A stretch of DNA of 64,000 nt from Streptomyces flaveolus. GTDB taxonomy: Bacteria > Actinomycetota > Actinomycetes > Streptomycetales > Streptomycetaceae. The position numbers and the translations under genes are program-made. How positions within the stretch are numbered: position 1 is the stretch's first letter; each line of letters opens with the position of its first letter. Location: contig NZ_BMRV01000013.1 in the NCBI RefSeq assembly GCF_014648815.1, positions 183,819 through 247,818 on the forward strand. Reading direction: 5' to 3'. The notes beneath the pieces were generated by a model. That model was not told the origin of the DNA. It searched no databases and worked only from the letters and a program-made list of their open reading frames with translations. This document shows, piece by piece, positions 1-8,253 of this stretch.

Positions 1-319
1 TTCCGCCGCCCACGCTCGCGACGCCTCGAAGACGGCCAGGACCCGGGCGGCCGGCCCCTGCCCCGCGACCGCGTCCAGATGGCCGCCGAGGAGTTCCCGC
101 CAGCGCTCGTCGCGTCCGGCCAGGTACTCCACGACGATCTGCTCCTTCGAGCCGAACCGGTCGTACAGCGTCTTCTTGGTCACCCCGGCCTCGGCGGCGA
201 TGAGGTCCACGCCCACGGCATGGATGCCGCGCGCGTAGAACAGCCGCTCCGCGGCTTCCACCACGCGGCGCGCCCCGGGCGTCATGCGGACGCGGCGCGG
301 CGTCTCCATGGTCTCCATG
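1..319 (-). CDS. TetR/AcrR family transcriptional regulator, N-terminal part (runs off the window)
   Basis: A DNA-binding repressor of which only the first ~106 residues are present; the ligand-binding C-terminus lies before base 1. Residues ~17-55 form the TetR three-helix DNA-binding region, with a turn and recognition helix reading AAEAGVTKKTLYDRFGSKE. It diverges from an EamA-type exporter, the usual repressor-transporter arrangement, so it probably controls that exporter and itself. Two in-frame ATGs (319 and 309) lie close together. The 309 start has GGAG just upstream while 319 has no clear ribosome site, so the true start may be 309. Family assignment is secure; the inducer is unknown. 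Confidence 0.9.
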
Positions 320-328
320 GGTCACAAG

Positions 329-379
329 TATACCGCTCTGTATAGTGGGCACCCGAGACCAGTAAACCGATCTGTATAC
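329..379. promoter_or_regulatory. Paired operator sites between TetR regulator and EamA exporter
   Basis: TATAC at 329-333 and GTATA at 340-344 form an inverted repeat with a 6-base spacer. A near copy of the right half, ACCGCTCTGTATA at 332-344 and ACCGATCTGTATA at 366-378, recurs 34 bp downstream. The block lies between the divergent starts and is AT-rich relative to its surroundings. TetR proteins bind such dyads; assignment to the neighbouring TetR is inference. Confidence 0.7.
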
Positions 380-406
380 CTTTCTCGTCCACGGGATGTG
401 ATCCAC

Positions 407-1339
407 GTGAACGCCCTGCTCTCGGCCGCCTTCGTACTGAGCTGGAGCTCCGGTTTCATCGGCGCCAGACTCGGCGCGGGAACCGCGGACGCCGCCACGC
501 TCCTGATGTGGCGTTTCCTGCCGCTCGCGCTGGTCCTCACCGCCGTCGCCCCCGTCTCGCGGGCGGCATGGCGAGGGCTGAGGCTCCGGGACGCCGGCCG
601 GCAGATCGCCGTCGGCGCGTTGTCGCAGAGCGGGTATCTGCTCAGCGTCTACTACGCCATCCAGCTCGGTGTCTCCAGCGGCACCACCGCGCTGATCGAC
701 GGCGTACAGCCCCTCGTCGCCGGCGCGCTCGCCGGGCCCCTGCTGCGGCAGTACGTCTCGCGCCGGCAGTGGGCCGGGCTGTGGCTGGGGCTGGCCGGGG
801 TCGCCACGGTCACCCTGGCCGACGCGGCGGCGACGGGCACCGACGTCGCCTGGTGGGCGTACTTCGTGCCCTTCCTCGGCATGCTGTCACTGGTGGCGGC
901 CACCTTCCTGGAGGGCCGCTCACGCGTGCCGGTCGCGCCCCGGACGGCGCTGACGCTCCACTGTGTGACCAGTGCCGTCCTCTTCTCCGGGCTGGCGGTC
1001 GGCACCGGGGTGGCGGTTCCGCCGGCCGACTCCTCGTTCTGGGTGGCGACCGCCTGGCTCGTCGTGCTGCCCACGTTCGGCGGGTACGGGCTGTACTGGC
1101 TGATCCTGCGCCGGTCCGGCATCACCGCGGTCAACACCCTCATGTTCCTCATGGCCCCGGTCACGGCGGTGTGGGGTGCCCTGATGTTCGGTGAGCCCTT
1201 CGGTGTGCAGACCGCCCTCGGCCTGGCCGTCGGCCTCGCGGCCGTGGTCGTCGTCCGCCGCGGAGGTGGCGCGCCCCCGGCGCGTCCCACTCGGTCCGCC
1301 GCGGACCACGCGGTCGAGTCCTGCGCCGAGAGGCGCTGA
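407..1339 (+). CDS. EamA/DMT-superfamily transporter
   Basis: A membrane exporter or metabolite transporter of about 310 residues, the normal length for a two-repeat EamA protein with ten transmembrane helices. The first repeat starts at LLSAAFVLSWSSGFIGARLG, and hydrophobic helices continue to a polar tail rich in Arg and Pro. The start is placed at GTG 407 because GGGA at 393-396 lies ten bases upstream; GTG 398 is possible. Expression is probably repressed by the divergent TetR protein through the paired sites at 329-379. The substrate cannot be told from sequence; relatives export amino acids, drugs or other metabolites. Confidence 0.85.
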   Translation: MNALLSAAFVLSWSSGFIGARLGAGTADAATLLMWRFLPLALVLTAVAPVSRAAWRGLRLRDAGRQIAVGALSQSGYLLSVYYAIQLGVSSGTTALIDGVQPLVAGALAGPLLRQYVSRRQWAGLWLGLAGVATVTLADAAATGTDVAWWAYFVPFLGMLSLVAATFLEGRSRVPVAPRTALTLHCVTSAVLFSGLAVGTGVAVPPADSSFWVATAWLVVLPTFGGYGLYWLILRRSGITAVNTLMFLMAPVTAVWGALMFGEPFGVQTALGLAVGLAAVVVVRRGGGAPPARPTRSAADHAVESCAERR

Positions 1340-1370
1340 CCTCCGACGGCGTCGGCGCCGACCACCGCGG

Positions 1371-1715
1371 TCAGCCGCCCTCGGGCGCGTCCACGACGGC
1401 ACCGTTCTCGTCGATCATGTGGGTGCGCCAGTACACGTCCCACTTGTCGTCGACCTGCTGCGGAACCTTGCCCTCGGGGTAGCGCGTGTAGCCCTGAGGA
1501 GGCTGCTCGCCGTCCGGGACGCACCCGGAGCCGGTGCCTCCGATCGACGTGACCGGGTACTCGCCTCCGCTGCAGATGTCCTCCCGGTACTCCAGCGAGC
1601 ATCCGGTGAGCACCAGAGCCGCGGTGGCACACCCGAGAGCGGCGGCAGCCGTGACGCGGGCAACGCCGCGCCGCGCACGGTCGGCAGGTCGGCGGTTCCT
1701 GCTGGTCTTGCGCAC
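1371..1715 (-). CDS. Small secreted lipoprotein of unknown function
   Basis: A 114-residue protein with a basic N-terminus, a hydrophobic stretch and a lipobox ending LVLTGC, so Cys39 is the predicted lipid anchor. The mature ~75 residues contain two further cysteines (in EDICSGG and GSGCVPDG) that could form a disulfide, and a Trp/Tyr-rich tail around VDDKWDVYWRTHMID. The GTG start at 1715 follows AGGAG at a normal distance. No enzymatic motif is visible. It looks like a conserved actinobacterial lipoprotein family and I do not assign a function. A dyad upstream (1775-1792) may control it. Confidence 0.75.
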   Translation of the reverse strand: MRKTSRNRRPADRARRGVARVTAAAALGCATAALVLTGCSLEYREDICSGGEYPVTSIGGTGSGCVPDGEQPPQGYTRYPEGKVPQQVDDKWDVYWRTHMIDENGAVVDAPEGG

Positions 1716-1774
1716 AGGGTCTCCTAGCGTCGGTGGGCAGGTCCCCTACCTTCGCCGACGCCCGGCGGTGGGTC

Positions 1775-1814
1775 CTGAGTACGAGTACTCAGCGGACGCA
1801 CTCACCGGTACTCA
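1775..1814. promoter_or_regulatory. Dyad CTGAGTAC-GA-GTACTCAG plus an extra half site
   Basis: Eight-base perfect arms at 1775-1782 and 1785-1792 flank a two-base centre. The half site GTACTCA recurs at 1808-1814, 23 bases on. The element lies 60-100 bp upstream of the lipoprotein start at 1715 and just past the end of the beta-helix gene, so it is more likely an operator for the lipoprotein than a terminator; there is no T-tract. The binding protein is unknown. Confidence 0.45.
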
Positions 1815-1828
1815 CTCGCCGGTACGCC

Positions 1829-3340
1829 CTACAGTCCTGGGCCGTTGTAGGCGCCGCGGTGGGGCTTCGTGGTGGCGGAGACGGGGTTGCCCCAGTAGTC
1901 GCGACCGCCGTTGTCCGTCACCACCGCGCCGTTGCCGAGCGCGGGTGAGGAGGCCTTCAGCTTGTATCCGTCCACGGAGTGGATCGTGTCGCCACCCGTC
2001 CCGGGGTTCAGGAACCCGGGGTCGCCGGCGATGCCGTTGGCGGTCGGCCGGGGCACGCCCTGGAAGACGTTCCACTTCCAGGAGATTCCGGTGCCGGTGG
2101 GCAGCCGGGAGTCGCTCGTGCCCACCCAGATGTTGTTCTCGAGCACGCTCTCGTCGGGGAGCGTGATGTCGAACTTCTTGTCCGTGCAGTACATGACGTT
2201 GTTGTACATGTGCAGCGCGGACCGGCCGCTGCCGCCGCTGCTCATGCGGCAGTCGTTCTCGGAGATGTTGTAACGGATGATCTCCTTCGCGCCGCCGACG
2301 GTGCCACAGCCGTCGCAGTCGAGGAAGAAGCCCCCGATGTTGTCCCGGCTGAAGTTGTACTGGATGGTGCAGTAACCGGTGTTGCCCCAGTCGCAGTCGA
2401 AGGCCTGGCTGTCGGCGACCGACATCTTCGTGATGCCGTGGACGGCGTTCTTCTGGATCGTGGGGTTGTGGGCACCGAGCACCCAGATGCCGGCGAAGTT
2501 CCCGCCGGAGAAGGGGTATGCGCCGTTTCCGGTGCCGGAGGCCACGTTGTACTGGATCAGAGGTGCGTCGGCGTAGCTTCCGATGATGGCGTCACCGCCG
2601 ACGTCACGCACGGTGTTGTGCTCGATCAGCACGCCGGACCCCTTGGTGGCCATCGAGCCGACGCGGATCTTGATCCCGCCGCCGCCGGTGTTGCTCACCT
2701 GGTTGTGGTGGACGTGGACGTCGTCGAGGGTCGAGCCCGCTCCGGTCGCCCCGGTGACGATGCCCGCGGACTGGACGTAGTCCTCGGTGGTCGAGCCGCT
2801 CTTGTTCGTCTGCCCCGCCACACGGTCGATGACCAGGTTGCCGATGTCGAACCCACGGTGGGACCTGCCGTCGGTCGCGGAGATGCGCACGCCCGTCCGG
2901 CGTGCCAGTGACCCCGCCGGGTTCGTCACCTTGAGGTTGCGGATCGTCCAGTGGTCCTGGTCGGTCAGCCTCAGCGCGTCCGCCGCGCCGTTGCCGTCGA
3001 TGATGGGCAAGGTGCCGGTGCCGTAGCTGGTCACGGTGATGGGGGCGGCGGCCGTGCCACTGCCTGCCGGGGCGAGCGTGCCGGTGCAGGTGGTCCCGGC
3101 CGCGAAGGCCAGGGTGTCGCCCGGCCCGTACGTCTTCGCGTTCGCCTGGCTGATGCTGTTGAAGGGGCTGCTCTGGCTGCCGGTGCCGGCCTGCGACACC
3201 GAACAGTCGACGTAGCTGGTCGTTCCGGCGGCCGCCGCCGGTACGGCCGGCAGGGCGACCACGCTTGCGCCGGCGAGTGTCGCGGCGAGGAGTGCGCCGT
3301 TCAGCGCCTGCCGCCTGCCACCGGTGACTTTGACCCTCAT
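1829..3340 (-). CDS. Secreted right-handed parallel beta-helix protein
   Basis: A 503-residue exported protein. A Sec-type signal peptide with basic start and Ala-rich core ends near residue 38 (AVPAAAAG). The mature chain begins TTSYVDCSVSQAGTGSQSSP, typical of the first turn of pectate-lyase-like beta-helices, and is followed by repeated short strands of the type VLIEHNTVRDVGGDAII and IIRYNISENDCR. This fold is used by polysaccharide lyases, some glycoside hydrolases and adhesins, and no catalytic residue set is decisive. The ATG at 3340 follows GAGAGG. It diverges from the cassette 1 regulator, so a secreted polysaccharide-acting enzyme feeding the cassette 1 transporter is the likely role (inference). 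Confidence 0.8.
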   Translation of the reverse strand: MRVKVTGGRRQALNGALLAATLAGASVVALPAVPAAAAGTTSYVDCSVSQAGTGSQSSPFNSISQANAKTYGPGDTLAFAAGTTCTGTLAPAGSGTAAAPITVTSYGTGTLPIIDGNGAADALRLTDQDHWTIRNLKVTNPAGSLARRTGVRISATDGRSHRGFDIGNLVIDRVAGQTNKSGSTTEDYVQSAGIVTGATGAGSTLDDVHVHHNQVSNTGGGGIKIRVGSMATKGSGVLIEHNTVRDVGGDAIIGSYADAPLIQYNVASGTGNGAYPFSGGNFAGIWVLGAHNPTIQKNAVHGITKMSVADSQAFDCDWGNTGYCTIQYNFSRDNIGGFFLDCDGCGTVGGAKEIIRYNISENDCRMSSGGSGRSALHMYNNVMYCTDKKFDITLPDESVLENNIWVGTSDSRLPTGTGISWKWNVFQGVPRPTANGIAGDPGFLNPGTGGDTIHSVDGYKLKASSPALGNGAVVTDNGGRDYWGNPVSATTKPHRGAYNGPGL

Positions 3341-3411
3341 GGGTGCGCCTCTCTGCTGGAGTCCGCCAGAAGCTAGGGCCGTACATGGACCGAGTCAATG
3401 GCTTTGTATCG

Positions 3412-3533
3412 TTCGATCAAATATCGATCGAATCCCTCGGGGATCGTCTGGGGATCGCAGAGACAGCCGGAACACTCTCGGACATCGGCTCCCGGCGGGG
3501 GAGCCGGAGGCGGAGAATTGATCAGATGACCTG
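3412..3533. promoter_or_regulatory. Operator cluster between beta-helix gene and DeoR/LacI hybrid regulator
   Basis: A perfect inverted repeat TTCGATC (3412-3418) / GATCGAA (3426-3432) lies ~80 bp upstream of the beta-helix start. A second site at 3518-3533 (TTGATCAGATGACCTG) matches, in reverse orientation at 14 of 16 positions, the sequence at 4878-4893 upstream of the transporter operon. TTGATC at 3518-3523 could also act as a -35 element, with TCGGAT (3541-3546) as -10 at 17 bp. These AT-rich GATC motifs stand out from the GC-rich background and are probably the binding sites of the regulator at 3593. Confidence 0.6.
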
Positions 3534-3592
3534 TGCGTGATCGGATAAGGTCTCCGGGGAGACACCGGATCCGATCACCAGGAGGAGTGTCG

Positions 3593-4663
3593 ATGGCTGC
3601 TTCGGCCGAACGACGTCGCTCTCGCATCCTCGACGTCGTGCGCGAGACCGGCTCCATCCGGATCGTGGAACTCGCCGAACGCCTCGGCATCCCGGCAGTC
3701 ACCGTCCGGCGCGATGTCGCCACGCTCGCCGACGAGGGCAAGGTGGAGCGGACCCACGGCTCGGTGGCCCTCCCCGTCGGCACCTCCGGTGGGCAGGCCG
3801 CGGGGCACGGGCGGGTGATCGGCATGCTGGTGCCGACCGTCGGCCAGTACTTCGACGAAGTGATCGCCGGGGCCAGTGCCGCGGCGACCGCGGCGGGGGC
3901 CCGGCTGGTCCTGGGCATCGCACCGTACGGGGCCGGCAGTGACCGCGCCCAGGTGGAACGGCTGCTGGAGTCGGACGTCGACGGGCTGCTGCTCACGCCC
4001 GGCTGGACCCCCGACGGAGGGCTGGAGGGCGGCGACTGGCTGGGCGAACTGCCCGTCCCCGCCGTCCTGGTGGAACGCCGGGCGGCACCGCTGAGCCCGG
4101 CGGCGCAGTTGGACGCGGTCTGCTCCAATCACCGCCACGGGGTGCTGCTGGCACTGCGCCGCTTCGTCGAGCTCGGGCACGACTCGGTCCTGCTCGCCGC
4201 CCGCGCCGACACCCGAACCGCCTGCGAGGTGCGCGCCGGCTATGCCGAGGCCGTGGCACAGCTCGGACTGCCGACGCTGCCCGTGGTCGACGTGTCCAGC
4301 CCCGAGAGTTCCCGTTCGCCCGGCGACGACGCGGACCTGGCCGCCCGGATCGCCGAGGCCGCCCGCTCCGGCGTGCGGGCCGTGCTCGTGCACAACGACC
4401 AGGACGCCCTGCAACTGCCGTCGTTGCTGCGCACGCACGGGCTGACGGTGCCGGAGGACGTGGCGATGATCGCCTACGACGACGTGTACGCATCGCTGTC
4501 CGAGCCGCCGCTGACGGCGGTGGCTCCGCCGAAGAGGGCGGTCGGCTCCGGCGCGTTGGACCTGCTGCTGCGGCGACTCGACGCGGGCGGCGCGCTGCCC
4601 GTGCACCAGATCGAGCTGCTGCCCACGCTCAAGCTGCGCAAGTCGTGCGGAGGGCCGGCGTAG
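3593..4663 (+). CDS. Hybrid transcriptional regulator: DeoR-type HTH fused to LacI-type sugar-binding domain
   Basis: A 356-residue regulator. Residues ~5-57 form a DeoR-like winged helix (RRSRILDVVRETGSIRIVEL, then the recognition helix IPAVTVRRDVATL), unlike the LacI headpiece. Residues ~65-350 are a periplasmic-binding-protein-like effector domain (starting GRVIGMLVPTVGQYFDEVI, later VPEDVAMIAYDD). The DeoR/LacI hybrid arrangement is known in actinobacterial sugar regulators. ATG 3593 follows GGAGGAG at 3581-3587; an upstream in-frame extension is unlikely. It sits between the divergent beta-helix gene and the ABC operon, both preceded by GATC-rich dyads, so it is probably their sugar-responsive repressor. 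Confidence 0.87.
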   Translation: MAASAERRRSRILDVVRETGSIRIVELAERLGIPAVTVRRDVATLADEGKVERTHGSVALPVGTSGGQAAGHGRVIGMLVPTVGQYFDEVIAGASAAATAAGARLVLGIAPYGAGSDRAQVERLLESDVDGLLLTPGWTPDGGLEGGDWLGELPVPAVLVERRAAPLSPAAQLDAVCSNHRHGVLLALRRFVELGHDSVLLAARADTRTACEVRAGYAEAVAQLGLPTLPVVDVSSPESSRSPGDDADLAARIAEAARSGVRAVLVHNDQDALQLPSLLRTHGLTVPEDVAMIAYDDVYASLSEPPLTAVAPPKRAVGSGALDLLLRRLDAGGALPVHQIELLPTLKLRKSCGGPA

Positions 4664-4672
4664 CCAGCCGAC

Positions 4673-4708
4673 GACGGCCGGGAACCGGGGGCCCGGTTCC
4701 CGGCCGTC
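4673..4708. terminator. Very strong stem-loop after the regulator gene
   Basis: The arms 4673-4689 and 4692-4708 are perfectly complementary over 17 bases (GACGGCCGGGAACCGGG and its complement), with almost no loop. It starts ten bases after the stop codon of the regulator. There is no T-run, as is common for terminators in this GC range. It separates regulator transcription from the transporter promoter downstream. Confidence 0.8.
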
Positions 4709-4742
4709 CGCGTCGGTCCGGGAGCGGCCTTGCCTCCTGGTT

Positions 4743-4928
4743 CCGATCGAATAATCAATCGGTCACACCGACTCACCCCCGGCCGCCCTGCACCCCGTCC
4801 CCGCTGGGATCGGAGCACACTGGCGGGCAGGGCGAGCCCGAGGATCCCCGGTCTCCGCGCGTTGCCGACTGATCAATCAGGTCATTTGATCGAAAGGTAT
4901 TGACTTCGATCGCAGCGCATCTCAGGAT
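4743..4928 (+). promoter_or_regulatory. Promoter and operators of sugar ABC operon, cassette 1
   Basis: A candidate core promoter is TTGACT (4900-4905), a 17-bp spacer and CAGGAT (4923-4928). Directly upstream is CAGGTCATTTGATCGA (4878-4893), the inverted near copy of the site at 3518-3533. A further dyad, CCGAT (4743-4747) / ATCGG (4758-4762), lies further up. The ~340-base gap 4664-5002 otherwise holds only the terminator at 4673 and no gene. Control by the hybrid regulator is inferred from the shared motif. Confidence 0.6.
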
Positions 4929-5002
4929 GGCGCTCACCTCAGCGTGACCTCGCAGCGCCTGGCCGGACGCCGGTGCTCGTGACCTCTCCAAGGAGCCGCG
5001 CC

Positions 5003-6337
5003 ATGCCTTCCTCTTCGCTTCCCCGCCGCAGAACGTACGGTTCGGGCCTCGTCGCGGCCGCGACCGCGCTGTGCCTCACCACCCTCTCCGCCTGCGGTTC
5101 GGGCGACGACACCGACACCTCCGCCGGTAAGGGGCCCGTCACCATCACCTTCTGGGGCTGGGCCAAGGGAACGCAGGAAGTCGTGGACGCCTTCAACTCC
5201 TCCCAGCAGGAGGTCCGCGTGAACTTCCAGGAGATACCGTCCGGCAACGCGGGCGGCTACGCCAAGATCTCCAACGCCGTGAAGGCGGGCAACGCCCCCG
5301 ACGTCTTCAACGTCGAGTACCCGCAGCTGCCGGACTTCGTCAGCCGCGGCGCGGTCCAGGACATCGGTGAGCACGTCTCCGACGGCCTCAAGTCCAAGTA
5401 CCTGCCGCAGGCCATGCAGATGACCACCCTGGGCGGCACCACCTGGGCCCTTCCGCTGGACGTGGCGCCGCAGACCTTCTACTACCGCAAGGACGTCTTC
5501 GAGAAGGCGGGGATCACGGCCCCGCCGAAGACCTGGGACGAGTTCCGGGCGGACGCGGAGAAGATCAAGAAGGCCGTTCCCGACACGCGGATCGCCACGT
5601 TCTTCCCCGACGACCCGAGCACCTTCGAGGCCATGGCCTGGCAGGCCGGCGCGCAGTGGTTCAAGGCGGAGACGGAGTCCTGGAAGGTCGGCTTCCAGGA
5701 CGCGGCCACCAACAAGACCGCCGCCTACTGGCAGAAGATGATCGACGACGACCTGGTGCAGGTCGCCCCGTCCTTCTCCCAGCAGTGGACGGCCTCCCTG
5801 CAGAAGAACCAGACCGTCGGCTACCTGGGCGCGAGCTGGGGCGCGGGCGTGCTGGGCAGCACGCTTCCCGACCAGAGCGGCAAGTGGGCCGCCGCACCGA
5901 TGCCCACGTTCGACGGGGCGCCGGCGAGCGGCATGCTCGGCGGCACCACGTTCGCCGTGTCCAAGGACAGCGAGAAGGCCGAGGCGGCGGTGAAGTTCGC
6001 GGAGTGGGCGACCACCACCGAGGACGGCATCAAGGCACGCATCTCCACCGGCACGTCCTCCGCCTACCCGGCCGCGCCGGCTCTCGTGCCGATCGCCCAG
6101 GGCACCTTCAAGAGCACCCTCTTCGGCGACCAGGACCTGTACGGCATGTTCCAGGACGGCGCGAACTCCATCCGGGCCGACTGGGCATGGGGCCCGGTCA
6201 TGGGCACCACCAACAACTCCCTCAAGGACTCCTTCGCCAAGGTCGACGACGGCAGCGACATCATGACCGCCGTGCGGGGCGCCGAGACGGCCACGAAGAA
6301 GGAGCTGGACAACCGCGGGATCAAGGTGACGGGCTGA
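5003..6337 (+). CDS. Sugar ABC transporter substrate-binding lipoprotein (cassette 1)
   Basis: A 444-residue extracellular solute-binding protein of the sugar (CUT1) type, anchored by lipid at Cys31 (lipobox LSAC). The mature protein opens with PVTITFWGWAKGTQEVVDAF, the usual first strand of family 1 binding proteins, and has conserved internal motifs such as PLDVAPQTFYYRKDVFEKAG and GMLGGTTFAVSKDSEKAEAA. ATG 5003 is preceded by AAGGAG seven bases upstream. It is the first gene of an operon with two permeases: its stop TGA overlaps the next ATG. The sugar is unknown, although the neighbouring beta-helix and hydroxyacid dehydrogenase genes suggest an oligosaccharide from plant or microbial polysaccharide. 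Confidence 0.92.
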   Translation: MPSSSLPRRRTYGSGLVAAATALCLTTLSACGSGDDTDTSAGKGPVTITFWGWAKGTQEVVDAFNSSQQEVRVNFQEIPSGNAGGYAKISNAVKAGNAPDVFNVEYPQLPDFVSRGAVQDIGEHVSDGLKSKYLPQAMQMTTLGGTTWALPLDVAPQTFYYRKDVFEKAGITAPPKTWDEFRADAEKIKKAVPDTRIATFFPDDPSTFEAMAWQAGAQWFKAETESWKVGFQDAATNKTAAYWQKMIDDDLVQVAPSFSQQWTASLQKNQTVGYLGASWGAGVLGSTLPDQSGKWAAAPMPTFDGAPASGMLGGTTFAVSKDSEKAEAAVKFAEWATTTEDGIKARISTGTSSAYPAAPALVPIAQGTFKSTLFGDQDLYGMFQDGANSIRADWAWGPVMGTTNNSLKDSFAKVDDGSDIMTAVRGAETATKKELDNRGIKVTG

Positions 6338-7287
6338 TGGTCGCCCCCGCGCCGCAGAAAGCCGGATCTCCCGCCGCCCGCCCCGCTCCCCGGCGGCCGT
6401 GGCGGCCGGGGGCCCCGGCCCTCCTCCTGCTCCCGTTCTTCGTCCTGTTCACCGCCTGCACGCTGATCCCGATGGGGAACGCCCTCTACCTCAGCCTCTA
6501 CAGCGAGAAGCGGTCCGGACTCGGCTTCGGCGGTGTGGAACGCGTCTTCAGCGGCCTCGACAACTACACCAGCGCCCTGCACGACCCGGCGTTCCGTGAC
6601 GGTTTCGTCAACCTCGCCCTCTACTGCCTGCTCTACATCCCGCTGATGGTCGGCCTGTCGCTGCTGCTCGCCCTGCTGCTCGACTCGGCCCTCGCCCGTG
6701 CGAAGCGGTTCTTCCAGCTGGCCCTGTTCCTGCCGCACGCCGTGCCCGGCATCATCGCGGCCCTGATCTGGATGTACCTCTACACGCCTGGCGTGAGCCC
6801 CGTGATCGGCGCCCTCGACTCGGCCGGCCTCCAGGTCGACATCCTGGGCAGCCCCGTACCGGCCGTGGTCAACATCGCCCTGTGGGAATGGACCGGGTAC
6901 AACCTGATCATCTTCTTCGCCGCGCTCCAGGCGATCCCCCGCGAGGTGCTGGAGGCGTCCGTCGTCGACGGTGCCGGCCCGCTGCGCACCGCTCTGAGCA
7001 TCAAACTTCCGCTGATCCGGCCGTCGTTGGTCATGGTCGGGCTCTTCACGGTGATCGGCTCGCTGCAGCTGTTCACCGAACCGACGATCCTTCACGGCGC
7101 GGCCCCCGGCGTCGTCACCACCTGGACACCCAACATGTACGCCTACACCGCGGCCTTCGAACGCAACGACTACGGCCTGGCCGCCGCCTCCTCCGTGCTG
7201 CTCGCACTGGCGGCCGCCGCCCTCTCCTTCCTGGTCACCCGGCTCTCCGGCCGCCGCTCCACCGAGGCGAAGGGAGCCGAGGCATGA
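6337..7287 (+). CDS. Sugar ABC transporter permease, MalF type (cassette 1)
   Basis: A 316-residue inner-membrane permease with about six transmembrane helices, the first at PALLLLPFFVLFTACTLIPM. The cytoplasmic EAA loop that docks the ATPase reads EVLEASVVDGAGPLRTALSI, followed by KLPLIRP. The start ATG shares a base with the TGA of the binding-protein gene (TGATG), so translation is coupled. With the next gene it forms a heterodimeric permease. No ATP-binding subunit is encoded nearby; in Streptomyces a shared ATPase such as MsiK energises several sugar importers. Confidence 0.92.
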   Translation: MVAPAPQKAGSPAARPAPRRPWRPGAPALLLLPFFVLFTACTLIPMGNALYLSLYSEKRSGLGFGGVERVFSGLDNYTSALHDPAFRDGFVNLALYCLLYIPLMVGLSLLLALLLDSALARAKRFFQLALFLPHAVPGIIAALIWMYLYTPGVSPVIGALDSAGLQVDILGSPVPAVVNIALWEWTGYNLIIFFAALQAIPREVLEASVVDGAGPLRTALSIKLPLIRPSLVMVGLFTVIGSLQLFTEPTILHGAAPGVVTTWTPNMYAYTAAFERNDYGLAAASSVLLALAAAALSFLVTRLSGRRSTEAKGAEA

Positions 7288-8195
7288 GCACCGTCGCACC
7301 CGTGAGACCCCGGCAACGCCGAGGCCCCGCCACTCCCCCGCCGCTGGACACCAGGCGGCGCCACTGGTCGATGTCGAAAGCCGCCGTGAACGGCGTGCTC
7401 GTGCTGGCCACGCTCTACATGCTCCTCCCGCTGCTGTGGCTGCTGACGGCCGCGGCGAAGAACACCGGCGACCTGCTCGGCGGGCGTACCCTCTCGCCCG
7501 AGCGCTGGCACCTGGGCCAGAACCTCGCCGACCTGGCGTCCACCGGCGACGGGGTCTACTTCCGCTGGTACCTCAACTCGCTGCTGTACGCCGGGGTCGG
7601 CGCCGCCCTGTGCGCCCTCGTCTGTGTGGCCGCCGGCTACGCGTTCCACGTGTACCGATTCCCCGCCAAGGAGAAGCTGTTCGGTCTCGTCCTGCTGGGC
7701 GTGCTCGTGCCGACGACGGCGCTCGCGCTGCCGATGTATCTGCTCGCCTCCAAGGTGGGGATCGTCAACAGCTTCTGGGCCGTCTTCCTGCCGTCGCTGG
7801 TCAACCCGTTCGGCGTGTACCTCGCCCGGGTGTTCTGCGCCGGATACGTGCCCGGGGAGGTCCTGGAGGCGTCCCGGATGGACGGCGCCGGGGAGCTGCG
7901 CACCTTCTGGTCGATCGGGCTGCGGATGGTCATGCCCGGCTTCGTCACGATCTTCCTGTTCCAGTTCACCGCGATCTGGAACAATTTCTTCCTGCCGCTG
8001 GTGATGCTCTCGGACACCAAGCTCTTCCCGGTGAGCCTCGGGCTCTACTCGTGGAACACCCAGACGCGCTCGTTCCCCGAGTACTACCCGCTGGTGGTGA
8101 CCGGCTCGCTGCTCGCGGTCGTCCCCCTGGTCGTCGCCTTCGTCGGGCTGCAGCGGTTCTGGAAGGCGGGTATGACGGCCGGAGCCGTCAAGTAG
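7284..8195 (+). CDS. Sugar ABC transporter permease, MalG type (cassette 1)
   Basis: The 303-residue partner permease of the MalG class. A long cytoplasmic N-terminus precedes the first helix at AVNGVLVLATLYMLLPLLWL; the EAA loop is EVLEASRMDGAGELRTFWSI. The C-terminus ends QRFWKAGMTAGAVK, the typical end of this class. It overlaps the preceding gene by ATGA, showing translational coupling. The dehydrogenase gene follows after 58 bases with its own GGGAG ribosome site and is probably in the same transcript. Confidence 0.92.
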   Translation: MSTVAPVRPRQRRGPATPPPLDTRRRHWSMSKAAVNGVLVLATLYMLLPLLWLLTAAAKNTGDLLGGRTLSPERWHLGQNLADLASTGDGVYFRWYLNSLLYAGVGAALCALVCVAAGYAFHVYRFPAKEKLFGLVLLGVLVPTTALALPMYLLASKVGIVNSFWAVFLPSLVNPFGVYLARVFCAGYVPGEVLEASRMDGAGELRTFWSIGLRMVMPGFVTIFLFQFTAIWNNFFLPLVMLSDTKLFPVSLGLYSWNTQTRSFPEYYPLVVTGSLLAVVPLVVAFVGLQRFWKAGMTAGAVK

Positions 8196-8253
8196 GGCCC
8201 TCCGTGTCCGCGACCGTCCTCCGCCCACGCCACACGTCACCCGGGAGAATCCC

